A DNA stretch of 64,000 nucleotides, taken from Peromyscus leucopus (taxonomy: Eukaryota; Chordata; Mammalia; Rodentia; Cricetidae). The stretch is from positions 74,533,366 to 74,597,365 of the forward strand of contig NC_051086.1 of NCBI RefSeq assembly GCF_004664715.2, in the 5' to 3' direction. The translations under genes and the position numbers were made by a program. Of the stretch, positions 25,008-38,601 are shown in pieces. The notes beneath the pieces were generated by a model. It was not told the DNA's origin and searched no databases. It was given only the letters and a program-made list of their open reading frames with translations. Within the stretch, counting starts at the first letter, position 1; every line of letters starts with the position of its first letter.

Positions 25008-25102
<95 letters not shown>
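24755..25102 (+). mobile_element. Composite SINE with (CA)n(GA)n tail
   Basis: Begins GGGCTGGGGAGATGCCTCAG, has a B1-like phrase CCTGCAATTCCAGTACCGGG in the middle, and ends in (CA)n to about 25052 followed by (GA)n to about 25101. The B2-head plus B1-like body suggests a composite (B4/RSINE-type) element. Confidence 0.6.
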
Positions 25103-25104
<2 letters not shown>

Positions 25105-26004
25105 CTGTACACTAGAATCAATTGAGCACCTTCTTCAAAACATAGATGGTGTATCTCAGACCTTCTGGAGCTGGTGAGGACTATTCATAGGCTGAGGATG
25201 ACCGAAGCTCAATGGTAGCATGAACCTCTCATTCCTTTTCTCTACTGTGGTCTGTTGTTCTGGAGCTCTTCTCTGGCATCCTCATTTGTGTTCATTCAGT
25301 CCTTCTAACAGTCATGTGAAGAGGAGAAAGATAGGCCAGAATTTTATTAGTTTTCTTTTCTAGTTCACTTATCACTGGTTTCATACCTCTCATTCATCTT
25401 CCATACTTCTGGGACAGTAATTGATTAATATTTATCTTTATCAATACTATTCATGCTCAGTTACTTTCCAAATGCTCTGCCTTGTGTTTAGCATGAGTGT
25501 CACTACCTTGTCCGGTGGGCAATGCTTCTATGACTATGCCTGGTCTAGTCTTCTGTCCCTCCCCATCACAAACAGGTTTCGACAATGACTTCTCCTTTGT
25601 CCTGTGTTTGTCATAGTCTCTTTACAAACCCATCCTGTAAGATCTCCTTCCCAGCCACTGTGCCCGGACAATCCTTACTCATTTGGTGACTTCTCTGGCC
25701 CGTGAGTACTTCCCTTCAATGCATAGCTGATCCAAGCAGGCAGACTCATTGGTTTCTTTTATTTTTATGTTTCCCATTTAGTGCTTGACATCATTTGTTA
25801 TGACATGCCTGCTACTTTATCGTATTTTAATTTCTTGAAAGGCAGGAAGAGGGCATTTAATCTTCATAACCCCAGGCTGAGACCAGAATCTGGAATATGA
25901 ATGGATGGATAGGTAAAGGAATTCCTCTCCATGTCACAAAGTAGATTTGGTGCCTGTTTCTTTTTGCTTTTCCCCAGACCACACTGAGATGTCACTGCGC
26001 TGTC
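25103..26004. other. No recognisable feature
   Basis: Unassigned, relatively CT-rich sequence without recognised repeats. Confidence 0.45.
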
Positions 26005-26330
26005 ACTGGGAGAGGGAACCTCAAATAAAAATCAGATTGGCCTATGGCCAATGTGTGTGAGAGTTGTCTTGATTGATTATTGTGGGAGGGCCCAGCCATG
26101 CTGGTCGGAAATATCCCTCTGCAGCTGGCTAGGCTATGTATGAAAGCTAGCTGGGCGTAAGCCAGAGAAGAAGACAGTAAGTGGCATTCCTCCATGGTTC
26201 CTGCCTTTGTTCTTGCCTTGACCTCCCCCATACTCCCAGTGATGTTCTGTGATCAGAAGTGTAAGCCAAACCCTTTCTTCCCAAATCACTTTTTGTTAGC
26301 ATGTCCGATCACAGCAACAGAATTAAATTA
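26005..26330 (+). repeat. Dispersed rodent repeat, 5'-truncated URR1-like
   Basis: Starts inside the family at GGGAGAGGGAACCTCAAATA and continues through TTGTGGGAGGGCCCAGCCAT, AAGTGTAAGCCAAACCCTTT and GATCACAGCAACAGAATT. Confidence 0.6.
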
Positions 26331-26824
26331 GAACAGTGAGTCGCCCCACACTGGCTCAGTCTGGACAGAACCTTTCTCCTATAAGGCTTCTTCTTGAAGT
26401 ATCAAGTAAACAGTATAATGCAGTAAGTCCTGTTTCTGCCACAAATGTGCATGGAGGCTATTGTGTCTGACATCAATATTTGACCAATGGGGGCTGGGAG
26501 ATGTGGGGCAAAAGGCCTGAAAACACTCCTGAGGTTGAGAATTTCTTGAGCACTGTCTGTAAACAGTCCTTTCAGATTGAAGAATACCTTGCATACAATG
26601 GCAGTCTGCAGGAATTTCACAATGACTCTCATGCTAATTCTCTTTCCCTTTTCAACTTTCTCTTACAGCTGCTTCTCCATTTGAATAGTGCGCACACCAA
26701 CTAAGGAACAGAATACAAGCTGTTAGCACAAGCTTTCCTCTCTTTGGAACTCAGTCTTAAGTAGCTCTATGCCTAGGGAGCAGTAAAGGAAAAACTGAGT
26801 CCATACTTTGTTTGTTAAAAGAAT

Positions 26825-26985
26825 GGATGGGCAGGCAGTGATGGTGCATGACTTTAATCCCAGCACTTGGAGACAGAGGCAGGTGAATCTCTGAGTTTAA
26901 AGACAACTGATGTGCAGAGCAAGCCCCAAGACAGCTAGAATTACACAGAGAGCTCTGTCTCAAAACAAAACAAACAAAAAAGAAT
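26825..26985 (+). mobile_element. B1 SINE
   Basis: GGGCAGGCAGTGATGGTGCA, CTTTAATCCCAGCACTTGG, AGGCAGGTGAATCTCTGAG and GAGCTCTGTCTCAAAACAAA, ending in an A-rich tail with CAAA units. Confidence 0.9.
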
Positions 26986-28539
26986 AGGAATCCTAATATA
27001 TGCATGTATTTTACACAGTAATTGTACTTCCTGCTCTTTAATTTTGGAAAATATTGAGTAATAATTGTACAATATTGGTCCCTGATGTTCCTAAGCAGAT
27101 ATCAGAAATTTCCAGGTGACTTTTCTTTGAAATAATTCTCAAACATGTCTGTTAGAGTAACGTATCTCCTTTCTGCTATCACATGACATTGAGCATTAGG
27201 TACAATCATTCTTTAAGTTTTCATTTTTTTTCTGTAGTTAGTAGGCGTAGAACAAATGTTTTCACATTATCTAAGTTGTCTGATCTGCTAAATACTAGCT
27301 AGTCTTATTGTTATGGTTTCTGCAGTCAAGATTACTTGGCAGATTGGGGTCAAGGAATGCCGCAGAATCACACAATTGGGTGGCAAGCAAAAAGGCCACA
27401 TCTGAACTGGCATGAGAAGAGAGACAGACAGACAGAGAGAGACAGAGAGACAGAGAGAGACGAACAGAGAGACAGAGATTCTCCTATATGTTGAAGTGTG
27501 GCTGAATTAATTCACTTGGCTGTAGCAGAGACGTCCATACCCACAAGTAGTGACTTTGCAGCTACCACACTTTTGTTCACCTGAAATGGCATCTCTCATT
27601 GCTTCTTCGCTTTTGGCAGGCAAACACTTTTTTTCTCTATGCACACTCAGAGGAAACGTCTGTAGAGACATAGCAAGGGAACACTGTGCAGGTTTTCTGC
27701 CAAGGACAAAAGGAGGGAGGCCAGAATGTGTAGTTGAGAGAGAAAGCAAAAAGTTAATAGAGGTTACCAATATAATTGATAAAGATAGACTGGAACTGTT
27801 CCATGAGTTCTTTTATGCTCAAATGGAAAAGCTCCATTACTGTTTTATTTCCTGCTGGGATCTGAAGTAGAAGGTCAAAAGTGACTTAGCTAAATTAGGA
27901 TAGTTTTGCTTTGCCTCTGGGATATTGACAGAAAAAAAAAATAGCAACTTGTTTTGATTTTGTGTTGTTTAAAACGTATCAGCAAAGAGGAGAATACAGG
28001 CCACACAATCTAGGATGCTTGTAAGGCAGGAACAGGCTGGCAATTGCTAGCTGCCAGAGTGCTTGATTCATAAACCAGAATGGGCATTTGACTTAAGGGC
28101 TCTATTTTGAAGGATGGTTTTGCATTAAAGAATTATAATGGCCTATGCTTGAACTCTGAACACCGTGAAATACCGTCTGCAGGGAAAGAGTGATTTAATT
28201 CGCCAAGGAAGGCACCTGGAACAATGTGTCAGCCCCTCTGCTATTTCTGCAAGTAGCATCCGTTATAGAATTTTGAAAATTCAACTTCTTCTCATTTGAC
28301 TGTGGCATAAATTATTTAATCAGAAACTTTGCAATTTTCAAATATACAGATACTATCTATCTTTATTTTGCAGTATTGGCTTAGACTTATCTCTACTCCA
28401 ATGATTAATTGATCTCTGGGGAACTTGAGAATTGAACCAACTAAAACTATGAGGTTTGAGCCTCATTGTATTTAAGAAAGAACCAATTAAAATTGTATCT
28501 TTTGGCTTAGTTCTAACCATTTAACAATTTTATTTATAT
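26986..28539. other. Unassigned sequence with a GA-rich tract
   Basis: A GACA/GAGA-rich simple tract lies at about 27415-27478. The 106-codon plus-strand frame at 27550-27870 has no recognisable domain. Confidence 0.45.
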
Positions 28540-28745
28540 TTATTTATTCTGAGACAGGATCACATGATTTTCAGAGAGACCTTGGATACCTTATGTAGCT
28601 GAGGATGACCTTGAATTTATAACCTTTCTTCCTTATCTTTCCAATGTTGGGATTACAGGTGTGACCCAACCGTACTGGGGGTGGAATTTAGGGCTCAGTT
28701 CATGTGAGGCAAGCAGGCTGCCGACCACACTGTATCTCCAGTTAA
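28540..28745 (-). mobile_element. Old B1-like/composite SINE, antisense
   Basis: GAGACAGGATCACATGATTT, GAGGATGACCTTGAATTTAT, AATGTTGGGATTACAGGTGT and then a B4-like TTAGGGCTCAGTTCATGTGA tail. Confidence 0.6.
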
Positions 28746-31700
28746 ACCCCATGTATTTTCTAAAGAGAAATCACTTGAATAAAAATTTACATTGACTATA
28801 AAGGAACAATCACATCATGCTTATTGCATTGTTTACAAAATTCTTTCAATAGCTTGCGAAAACCTTCTATTAAGAAGAGAAAAGCTGCATCCTTCCCTAA
28901 GCCAAGGATAATCTCCTCCGTCTCATCCCTCTTCCCTTTGGCTCTTTCTCTTTCTGACCTCTTCAACACTGCTCTGTTGTTAATAAGAATTAAGCTTCTC
29001 TCAGGGCTTCATCTTGTTTTTCTAGATCTTGTTTATTTATGCAGCATTTGAGCAGCAATTGTGTAGGCTATATGGCTAAATTTGTCAATAAATAATTTTA
29101 TTTTATTAAGGTGGCAATGTGATTCTCTTCCTGACTCTTTTTAATTTTTTCTACCAAATGCAGTAAGTCCTTGTTCAATTCTTTCTCTGTCCAACAATTC
29201 TTTTGGTACTTAAAGATGGAGATACATTCAGAGAAATATATTGTAAGAGGATTCTGCCACTGTGCTGGTATCATATGGTATATTTAGAAAAACCATAACA
29301 GCTAAGTTGTCACTCGATATGAATAATCTTACGGGATCCAAATCCTATAAGATGGTTGATAGAAATATTCTGTGGTGTCTGATTGTACTGTCTTTGGGGA
29401 ATTTCCTGTCAAATTCAACCTTCCAGTTATCTCAGATTCCTTTGTATCAATTCTGAGTCATGTACCTAGGCTTTAGAAATCTGAGTGCTATAGGCTGAGT
29501 TGTGTTTCTCCAACTTTTATTTATCGATGCTCCAGTTTCCAATGTCTCTATATTTGAGATAGGATCTGTAGGAGGTAATTAGAGCAAAGTGAGGGCTTAC
29601 AGGTGGGGCTGTGTTCTGTTAGGTCTGGTGATCTTATAAGGAAAGGGTAGGAGATCTACCTCTTTCCTTTTTGTATCCTATACTGTGAAGAAAGGCTTGA
29701 TCAAGTTGAGCTCAAAGGCACATGACCACCAGCAGGATCAGAGACCTCGCTAGATGTTAAATTTTGTCAGGATCTTGATCTTGGGACATTCCAGTATTCA
29801 GAACCATCAGAACCTAAATCTCTGTTGTAATAACCATGCAGCTCTGGTGTTTTGTTAACTCATCAGAACAATCATGAATTGCCTACCTCTTGACTCAGAA
29901 ACAAGCAATGTGGAGATGGTGTCTCCACATAGAAACTATTTTGCTGAGAGAAAGGACGATGCTTTAGAGGTCCATGGTTACAAGGGTAAAGTCTTTAGAG
30001 GTCCATGGTTACAAGGGTAAAGTCTTTAGAGGTCAGTGGTTGTAAGGGTAAAGTCTTTAGAGGTCCATGGTTATAAGGGTAAAGTCTTTAGAGGTCAATG
30101 GTTGTAAGGGTAAAGTCTTGGTACAAAGTGGCAGTTTGATTTGTAGGAAATTCTTCTTTTGAACAGCAAGACGACAGTGGTACCAAAATGCTTGTGGAAG
30201 TCCTCATGCAGGAGCAGGATAGGTAGGAAAACTGGAGCCATCATGCCTCTTGGCTTAACTACGAATTAGAGTCTCTTGCCTACCACAACTCTTGTAAAGG
30301 ATTTGCTATCTCCTTAACAACTCCATTTCTTTTTCCTCAGCAACCACAGTCAGTTTTGTTCCCTTCCATTCTTAGATATGTGCTAGAAGAATCTGAGATG
30401 CAAATTTATTCCACCAAGGATGTGAGACTCAAGGTTTGATCATTAAAGGAGTCTTCTAATTGTAGACACGGTGTACCCACCCAGAAATGTGTCCTGTGTA
30501 ATTAATATACTGAAAATAAATACCAATGCAAAATAAGCATGAATATTTTCATAAAATAAGTATGACATGTTTGTGGGTATGTTGACATTTTGAGTATTTT
30601 AAATGCATTTCTATCACTACTCTCCCAAGGAGTTCTGAATTAAATAGCATAAACATTATTAAAGCCATTTGTGATGAATGAGAGGTAATGAAGGGTTCAA
30701 GAGACTAAGTGATAGATTTGAAATATTGCAAGGCTCTAGTTCTAAGGGAAATAGGTTTCATGTATAAGTATTACATTGTTTATTCATATATTTCCTTTAT
30801 TTACTGTCATATGGTTTATTTTTAAAATTTACAGAGATCAGCATGGATTTTTTACATTCCTTTTAATTTCTGTGTTGACAATAAAATTAGGGTTCTGCAT
30901 ACGCTAGCCAAGTGATCACTTTACATCCCAACCCCTTGGGTTTTTCATGCAGTATTAGGACAGATATGTAGCCTCAAGAGGCCTTAAACTCCTAGTAGAT
31001 TGTCTTGCCTCCATTTCTTGGCTGCTAGGATGTTGCATGTTCTGCATATTCCACTCACTGTCCTTTCCTTCTGTCTTGATTACTCCGAACTTGGCAAACA
31101 TCAAAACTTCTAAGGATTTCCCTTTTAAACTTTGACACTGCTGATGTTGCATGCTGTGGTACTCATCCGCCTTTACTTCATTAATTAGCAGATGTGTGTT
31201 TAGTGTCATTCCATCTCTTGTAGATGTTATTTATAGCTCCGCATGATACTTTCTGGAGAGCCAAACTTGTTCCCAATTTTAATTCTCCAGGTGAGGTGAG
31301 GCCAACTAGTTTTCACAAAAATGCTGTCTCTGTGTGTCTCCTTGATGTCTTACATTTGGGAAGCTTTATTGTTTTCACTTGAAGTCTGTCAGCACAAATC
31401 ACTGATTGCTTTGCTAATGTATAACGTTCTAATGGTCAGATCTTGGAGTGTATTTATATGTGTGTGTTGGATAAATGGGATGGATACGGCATCAAAATCA
31501 TTTTATAGTTTCCCCTATGATGGGAGAATGGGCTTATTTCCTTGGGAGTTAAAGAAATGAGGTCAAGGCAAAGCTTAGACAAGGTGTTTACTTAACTTGT
31601 TTCTCACTGACCACGCCAACCCATCATCATGTCTTCTTTACTCTATCACCTAGGGATGCTTAGTGGGAAACGGATATCACTCGAAAAGAACATCTTTACA

Positions 31701-32269
31701 ATTTAGGAGCAGGACATATTGGACAGCGTAGGATAGGGCAGTGCAAGGAACAGATAGGATAGCACAGTGCCAGGAGAGAATCCTGGGCCAAAGTGGTCTT
31801 TGGCAGACAGGTGCAGTGAACCCCAAGCATGTTCCCCAGAGGGTGTAGGAAGATGCACCTTTTCCCTTTCAAACTGTTATCAGGGAGCTGCCACCTTGGC
31901 TTCTCTTTCCCTACACCCCATTCTTCAATAGTCCTCTGGGCTTCAACTTCCTAGCACACTCTGTCACTGCTTCCTGCCTTCGTCGCTGTTACTCTCATCT
32001 TCTCCCTGGTTTATTTCAGTGTGAGTCTAACAGGTCTGTTTGCTTCAGCTCTAGTTTCCTATACTCTATTCTCAACAGGAGAAACAGTGTTCTGGCTAAA
32101 AGTCCCTGTTTAACCCCTACTTTCACACAGAATACAAACAACAACACAAACCAGAATCATTGCTGTAACTTAGATGCTCCCCAAAGCCTCCCCTCTCTCT
32201 TCCCATGACTGCCTCTGTGACTTCACCTCTCCCCACTGACATTTTTTTGTTTTTCTCTGTTTCTTTCTC

Positions 32270-32312
<43 letters not shown>

Positions 32313-33399
32313 GTCTCTGTCTCTCATGTTCTTGTTTTAACTGGATTTACTTTGTTTTACCACACTGTTGCTTGTGTTCCAATCAGGAAAATGGAATACT
32401 AACCACATTCATCTTTATGATTTCTTTGGGTCCTGTCTCATTCCGTGGTGATAAAAAGATATGGGATCTGGTCTTCCAGTTCTTCCTGCCTTTCCTACAA
32501 GGCTATACTGTCTAAAGGAACAAATTAATTGATTTGCATTTTCACAGTGGTACTCATAGTGCTTCCTTAACCACACCTTCGCAACTTTGTCAATCTATTG
32601 TATCATCAAAATAAAATTCAGAATAAATTATTGATAGTTACTGAAAATGCTTTCATTTGTGCTCTGTCTTTTTCATCTTCAATAGCATTAATTTAAACAG
32701 ATTGAAGCCTGAGGGCCTGGTCTGTCTGTAAAAAGAAAATCAGAGAAGAAGGCGGCAGGGGTAGAAGGGAGGAAGGGATAAGGAAGTAGAGCAGATGGAG
32801 AAAGATAATAGAAAGCTAGGGAAGGTAGATTTGAACAGTTACTAAAGAAATGAGAAGTAACAAAACTGAGCTCTACACATCAGATTTTAGATTCACATTG
32901 CCCATACCAAGGTTTAGTACTTTAGAACAACACTCTTTGAGTTTCAGTGTAGGTATGGTTTATGAGCCATTTGGGATCTTGTGCAGATTCTGATGTCAGG
33001 GACTGGGGTAAAAGCCTGGTTCTGTATTTCTACTAAGCTCTCTGATAATGCTGACTACTGGTCTTAGGATCACCCTGTGTAGCCAATGTCTGAGGGAATC
33101 TGTCACCAAAGGCTTCAGCGATTTGAGAGGAGTTCATTTAACTAGTAAGTGTATCCTATAGGTGAGTCCATAGAGAGGATGTTTAACTCAAGAAAAAATA
33201 GAAGAAAACATACAGAAGATCAGATCACTGTGCACATCATGTGCCTGGTAGCAGGGGCCCATATGGTAGACAAGAGGGTGTTTGCCAGATGGTTATGAAA
33301 ATAAGACGTCAAGTTATTAGAAGTCAAAAGAGCCAAACAGGTGAAGAATTTGTGTTTAATTCTCACAGATAAGTTATTTTCATTAAAGCAATGATTTGA
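28746..33399. other. Long unassigned stretch with one minisatellite
   Basis: Apart from the 31-bp minisatellite (29962-30116) and a (CT)n run at about 32272-32308, I recognise no gene, SINE or LTR in these 4.6 kb. Some of it may be old, highly diverged repeat. Confidence 0.45.
29962..30116 (+). repeat. 31-bp minisatellite, five copies
   Basis: Five head-to-tail 31-base units start at 29962, 29993, 30024, 30055 and 30086. Each opens CTTTAGAGGTC and closes AAGGGTAAAGT; the first two copies are identical and the others differ at a few positions. No flanking feature explains it. Confidence 0.95.
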
Positions 33400-33560
33400 G
33401 GGTCAGTGAGATGACTCAGTAGGTAAAGGTACTTGCTGCCAAGCCCAGGTACCTGAAGTTGATCCCCAAGTCCACATGGTAGAAGGAAAGAACCAACTCT
33501 TGCAAGTAGTTCTCTGACCTTTATATGTGCCTTCCCAACTAAATAAACAAATTTTTAAAA
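33400..33560 (+). mobile_element. B2/B3-type SINE
   Basis: GGGTCAGTGAGATGACTCAG, GGTACTTGCTGCCAAGCCC and CCCCAAGTCCACATGGTAGA, ending in AAATAAACAAATTTTTAAAA. Confidence 0.75.
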
Positions 33561-35439
33561 AATGACTTGATCAAAACAATAGTGAAACAAGCCCACATAA
33601 CATACATGTGTGCATATGTTATATATGTATATAACACATAGACACACCTATGTGTTCACATGTAGCAGATATGTAATCTCAGATCTGTATATCACAAAAT
33701 CAGGCATCAAAAGAAAGGCGGGCCATCCAAGCCTGTTTCACATTTCTGTGGTGTCTGGGCCAACTGCTGCCTCACACCTGCAGAACTCCAGGACTCAGAG
33801 AGTCACAAACCGAAATCAACTACAGTAATTGGTTAAAGTTTTTAAGTAAGTGAAGGTGATGTTGCAATTCTGTCTCTGGGACCTGACAAGCCTAACAAAT
33901 TTTAAATGTCTCCACGACTATAGAAAACAAACCTGTTTTTATTGTTCAGTGACTGTGTGACATTTTGAGCTGAAATGAAGTGAGTCTAGCAATATTATTT
34001 TATAGGACATTTTTCTCTTCAGATTCCTAGGATTGCAGGAGTGTTAGAAATGATTGAAGAGCATCCAACCTTTAGATATGTTCCACAGACATTGCCACTA
34101 ACACTCTGTATATTATCTGTTTTTAGAAATATCTAACTCTATTCCACTCTGTATCCAAAAGAGAGAGGGCTTCAGGAGATGTGTCAAACCAACATACAAA
34201 GTTAGCCTAAGCAGTTGCAAAGCAAAGGAGATTTTTAGCATGTGTTGAAAGTTATTTTTGACATTTCTATAAATAAGCTCATCATACATTTTCTTCAATT
34301 CATTTTCTCATGCTTCCTTCTGCAGTAAGAATACTTTTCAGGCTGTTCACAGAGTTTGCTACTTTTACACACCATCTCAATGCTAGTTACCTCCTTTATC
34401 CTCTTAAAAAATGGGTACTAATGTTGTTATTTGAATTTCTTTACTCAATAAAAGAGCTTCAAGTATAACTATCTCTTTGAAAAAAACAACATGTCACTAA
34501 GACGTCTATATGAAAATATATTTGATTAATTTTATACAGTACTAGGAATCAACTATCAAGGGCATGAATACAACCCCAAATGCTTGTCTCAAGTTTGACA
34601 TGATTAAAACTAATTAAGTAGCAAGCAGAATTATCTGGTGATATCTTAAGTAATGTTTCCATTGTCTTCTAGACTGTCTCATGGAAAAGAAGGAGCCAAG
34701 GAAAACAGGAAGTATAGTCACATGTCCTTTGACATTTAAAATAATTTTTCTGATTTAGAATAGACAATATTTTAATGATGCAAAACAAAATATGCTCTGT
34801 GTATATTGACATAAATAACACTGTTGGTGAATTTTAAGATAAAAATACAAAGTAAAAAGAACAAAGAAGCAAAACAATGAAAATAATGAAAGGTGTGTGT
34901 TTGCTGCTGTCTTCTGACCAATTTCACTTTGCTCAACTGTAGTTGGTAACTTATTAAGAACTCACTACATCCCTGAAAGTATGACAGACCGAGAGAACAC
35001 AATGACAAGATTTCTTCCTACTTCATGGAGCTTAAAGGAGGAAAAGACACAAAATGAGCTGTGTCAGAGAAGATGAGTGCAACCTGCGACTTGCATGTGT
35101 GCAAGTGAGATGAAGTTTGTTCTATAAAGACTTGTTTAGAAATCAGCACTTTACCAAGACATGAATAAATGACATGTTAGAGACTCTGAGAAAGACATGG
35201 AATATTCTTAGCATCTTCCCTGAAGCAGGAGAGAGCATCCTCTCATTTATTCTGGATACGCATTGATGGCCAAAAGAAATTTCATAAATTAAAGGAAGCT
35301 AGTGAATGAGACAAGAATCAGGGAATCATGCTATTTAACACAAAGAGTTATAAGAGGTTTTAAATTACAGAATATTTAGTTGACAAAGATTAATATGTTC
35401 CATGTATAAAATATATTTGCTATATATGATTATAGTGTA
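33561..35439. other. No recognisable feature
   Basis: About 1.9 kb of AT-rich, unassigned sequence; no gene signal. Confidence 0.45.
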
Positions 35440-35623
35440 ATAGTGACAAAAAAGCATATATCTCTTTATCAGTGCTGGACATTAGAGTTGCTCATTGATT
35501 ACAGAGTCTAGCACAGTTCATCCAACATCTCCCTACTTCTCAGTCATGGATCAGACTGTCCCCTCTGTTTCCATGGATTCATGATTTTAGATTCTATGCT
35601 GTATAGATCATGCAGCATTTGTG
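35440..35623 (-). mobile_element. L1 3'-region fragment, antisense, left of the ERVK insertion
   Basis: The sequence up to GCAGCATTTGTG reads like the reverse complement of an old L1 3' region and continues at 38969 after the provirus, with TTTGTG shared at the break. Confidence 0.55.
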
Positions 35624-36003
35624 TGCTGTGTGAGGATCTTCTGTACACTATGAATGTATGTTGCTCTCATTGGTTGATGATAAAAGCTGATTTGGCCTAT
35701 AACAGCAGAATCAGACTGGGCAGGAAAGCCAAATGGAGATACAGGAAGAAGAAGGATGGAGTTGGGGAGACACCAACAGCCATCAAGCAAGCAGACACAT
35801 AGAAAATGAAGGTAACAAGCCATAAGCCATGTGACTGAAACATAGATAAGAATTACGGGTTAATTTAAGTGTAAGAGTTAGTTAGTAACAAGCCTGAGCT
35901 AAATGGCCAAATATTTATAATTAATATAAGACTCTGTGTGATAATTTACAAAAGTGGCTGTGGGTATTTGGAGTTATGGTGGATAGAACTTCTGTTTTAT
36001 ATA
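35624..36003 (+). mobile_element. 5' LTR of the ERVK/mys-like provirus
   Basis: Starts TGCTGTGTGAGGATCTTCTG and shares an ordered series of blocks with the 3' LTR, including CTCTCATTGGTTGAT, AAATGGAGATACAGGAAGAA and TAAGTGTAAGAGTTAGTTAG. Its exact 3' end is uncertain by a few bases. Confidence 0.75.
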
Positions 36004-36006
36004 TAG

Positions 36007-36020
36007 TGCCAATGTGGGGC
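36007..36020 (+). promoter_or_regulatory. Decayed tRNA-Lys-type primer binding site
   Basis: TGCCAATGTGGGGC directly after the 5' LTR looks like a shortened form of the lysine-tRNA primer site used by betaretrovirus-like ERVs, with missing bases near its start and one substitution. Confidence 0.55.
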
Positions 36021-36449
36021 ATGTACATCCACATAAAGCTGAAAAAGCTTAGAAGGAAGGGTTCTAGATACACAAAAATGGAGCAAGAGAAGCTTCATAG
36101 TTATGTATCTTCTCCTGGCCATGGCATGCATGCTTGAGCTATAGCATGATGGATCTTTGTTGTGGTACACAGAGGAGTCTTCAAGTCATGCAGCATGCAG
36201 CATGCAGCATGGTTGATTTAGCTTTGCAATGTACAGACAAAAAAGGTTAAAGATACACAGCAAAACCAGATTCAGATAGAAAGGCCTCTAAATTGGTCAT
36301 GGTATGTTTAAAATATACATAGACTTAGGAGAGAAAGAGAAGGTATAGACAGTCATAAAAAGATATAAATAATAAAGTCATTAAAAAGGAGTAAAGTAAT
36401 ATTAAAAAAAGCATGTAGAGATAAAAAGTACACAGAGAGTCTGGATACT

Positions 36450-36895
36450 TGTGGTGATATTTTATTTGTGCTGAAATGTGATATTTATTTGTATGTTAAT
36501 AAAGTTTGCCTTGAGACAGAGGTCACAAAACAAGCCATAAACAGAAGTCAGGTGGTGGTAGCACATGCCTTAATCTGATCCAATGCAGGCAGAGTCTCTG
36601 TGTGGTCAAGGACACAGCAAGCCTGGTGATACACGCCTTAATCCCAGTACAACATAGAGACCTGGAGGTCTGTATAGACAGGTAGTGATGAGGAATGTGG
36701 CTGGGCTTAGAGCCAATGAGAAGGCAGAACAGGAAGGCAATAACACAGGTTAGACAGGGAGAAGTGTTTTCGTGGGGAAGCTACGCTTGGTGGTAAGCTA
36801 AGGCTATTTGCTATTTCTCTGATCTCTTCAGCTATTACTCTGTATTTGGCTCTGTGTTTTTTTATTTAATAAGACTATTTAGAAATTCATCTACA
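36450..36895 (+). mobile_element. Nested solo LTR, same family as 15760-16220
   Basis: Starts TGTGGTGATATTTTATTTGT and ends ATTCATCTACA. Internal order follows the copy at 15760, including AGAAGTCAGGTGGTGGTAGC and GACCTGGAGGTCTGTATAGA. The flanks GATACT (left) and GATCTG (right) agree only partly. It must have entered after the surrounding provirus. It carries many one-base deletions relative to the other copy. Confidence 0.75.
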
Positions 36896-37230
36896 GATCT
36901 GTATGTTATTGTGCTGTTTTAATTTGTTTGACTGCTAAGGAAGGAGCAATAGCTGCTAAGAGACATTTGATTATAAAAGCTGCTAAATTAGATACATTAC
37001 TTTGGGAAAGAGGTTCTGCTTTTGTTTCACACAGAGAAGAGAGACAGTGGATTCATTCCAGACTAATAAAAATCAGGTTTTATTGGGGAGGACCCCCTTA
37101 AAATCCTGACTATAGACATGGAAAAACAAACCTAAGGTAACTACAAGACATGTGATGTATATTTTAACCTGCTCAAACATAAAACAAAAAAATTATCTTT
37201 GCTGGCTTATGTATAATACACAGTACATAT

Positions 37231-37231
37231 T

Positions 37232-37262
<31 letters not shown>

Positions 37263-37278
37263 ATATATATATATATAT
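37231..37278. repeat. (AT)n microsatellite
   Basis: Imperfect alternating AT of about 48 bases inside the ERVK-like interior. Confidence 0.9.
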
Positions 37279-38584
37279 GTTACCTTTGAAGTTTATATGT
37301 TCTTAGAACAAGGGGGCCAGACACAATAAAATGTATAGCCAGATGACCACATTTTAATTTACTCTTACAGTTTCTTCTGATTTCTGCATCCAAAAGCTTC
37401 ACTACTGCTGGTTGAGATAGATCAGCCACACAAAATACTCTAGTGAGGACTTGACTATATTTCTAAATTTTCTCAGGGTCCTCATAAGATTACCAGGCAT
37501 CCCAACCATCAGGAAATATCTAGAGAACTATGCCAAGTTTCAAACATTGTTTATTTGTTTTTATTTAAGGGAGTTGGTTATAAATTGTTATTTGTCATAC
37601 CATTCTTTCTAAAGAAGAAAGGGGATATGATATAGAAATGATGGGAAAAGGGTAATTATTGAATCTACTTTAATCCCCAAAACACATTAATCTCAAATAT
37701 TTATATTGTATGGATTTTGTTATTGTTACAAATTTAAAGTTATTTTACTATACTGTATGTATATTTCTATGTTTTAAGGCATTGTGTTTATATAGGTCAA
37801 TTAAAATGTAATGTATAAATAAAATACAGATTAATGTCATCTATAATAGTCAAGGATATAATATGTTAGTTAGGTTTTCTAGGTGTGCAGAGAATGTAGT
37901 TCAAATAGATAGGTAATTTTCAAACTTCAAAGACTCAAATGTTTGAATAACTTAGAATCTTTTGATGTGAGACAAGTCTGCTCCTGGCAGTAAATATCTG
38001 CTCCTGAGAGGATGATGGCACTGAAGACACTACATGTGGAGTTTGTTTTCTTTTTGGCAAAACTGGCTACTGGGCAAAAACTGCCTTTGCTTTGACTGTG
38101 ATAGTAAGTAGCTGTCAATCTAGACAAGCGAACACAAAGAAAAGTGACTGCCAAACTTTGCAAGACAGGATAGGATAGTCCTTCAAATTTTCCTGCTTCT
38201 GAAAAAGATCTCTCAGATATTCTAGGCTGTAGGCCAAGATGGATGCCTAATGTTGAGAGAACTTTGGATGATGTCAGGCAGCTTGAGGTCCTATCATTAG
38301 GTAACATTTTATTCTTCTGAAGTCATTGATGGAGTTAAAGTCTAGATAGTCATAGTTACAATTTTCTTAGTATAATAAAGGGTAATTAGATATAAAACTT
38401 TAGACTCACAAGATAGGATAGACAATTGAATGTTTTCTCTGATTTTGTCAATATGAATAGATTCTTTATTATTTGAATTAACTATTCTATTAATTATTAA
38501 TATTGATATTGTAACTTTACTCTTGCTTGATAACTGTTTTGTTTATGTAATTTACAACTTAAAGTTAAAATTCTCTTTTTTGAT

Positions 38585-38601
38585 TAGACAGAAAAGGGGA
38601 A
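38585..38601 (+). promoter_or_regulatory. Polypurine tract of the ERVK/mys-like provirus
   Basis: AGACAGAAAAGGGGAA directly precedes the 3' LTR and is the expected plus-strand primer tract. Confidence 0.65.
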
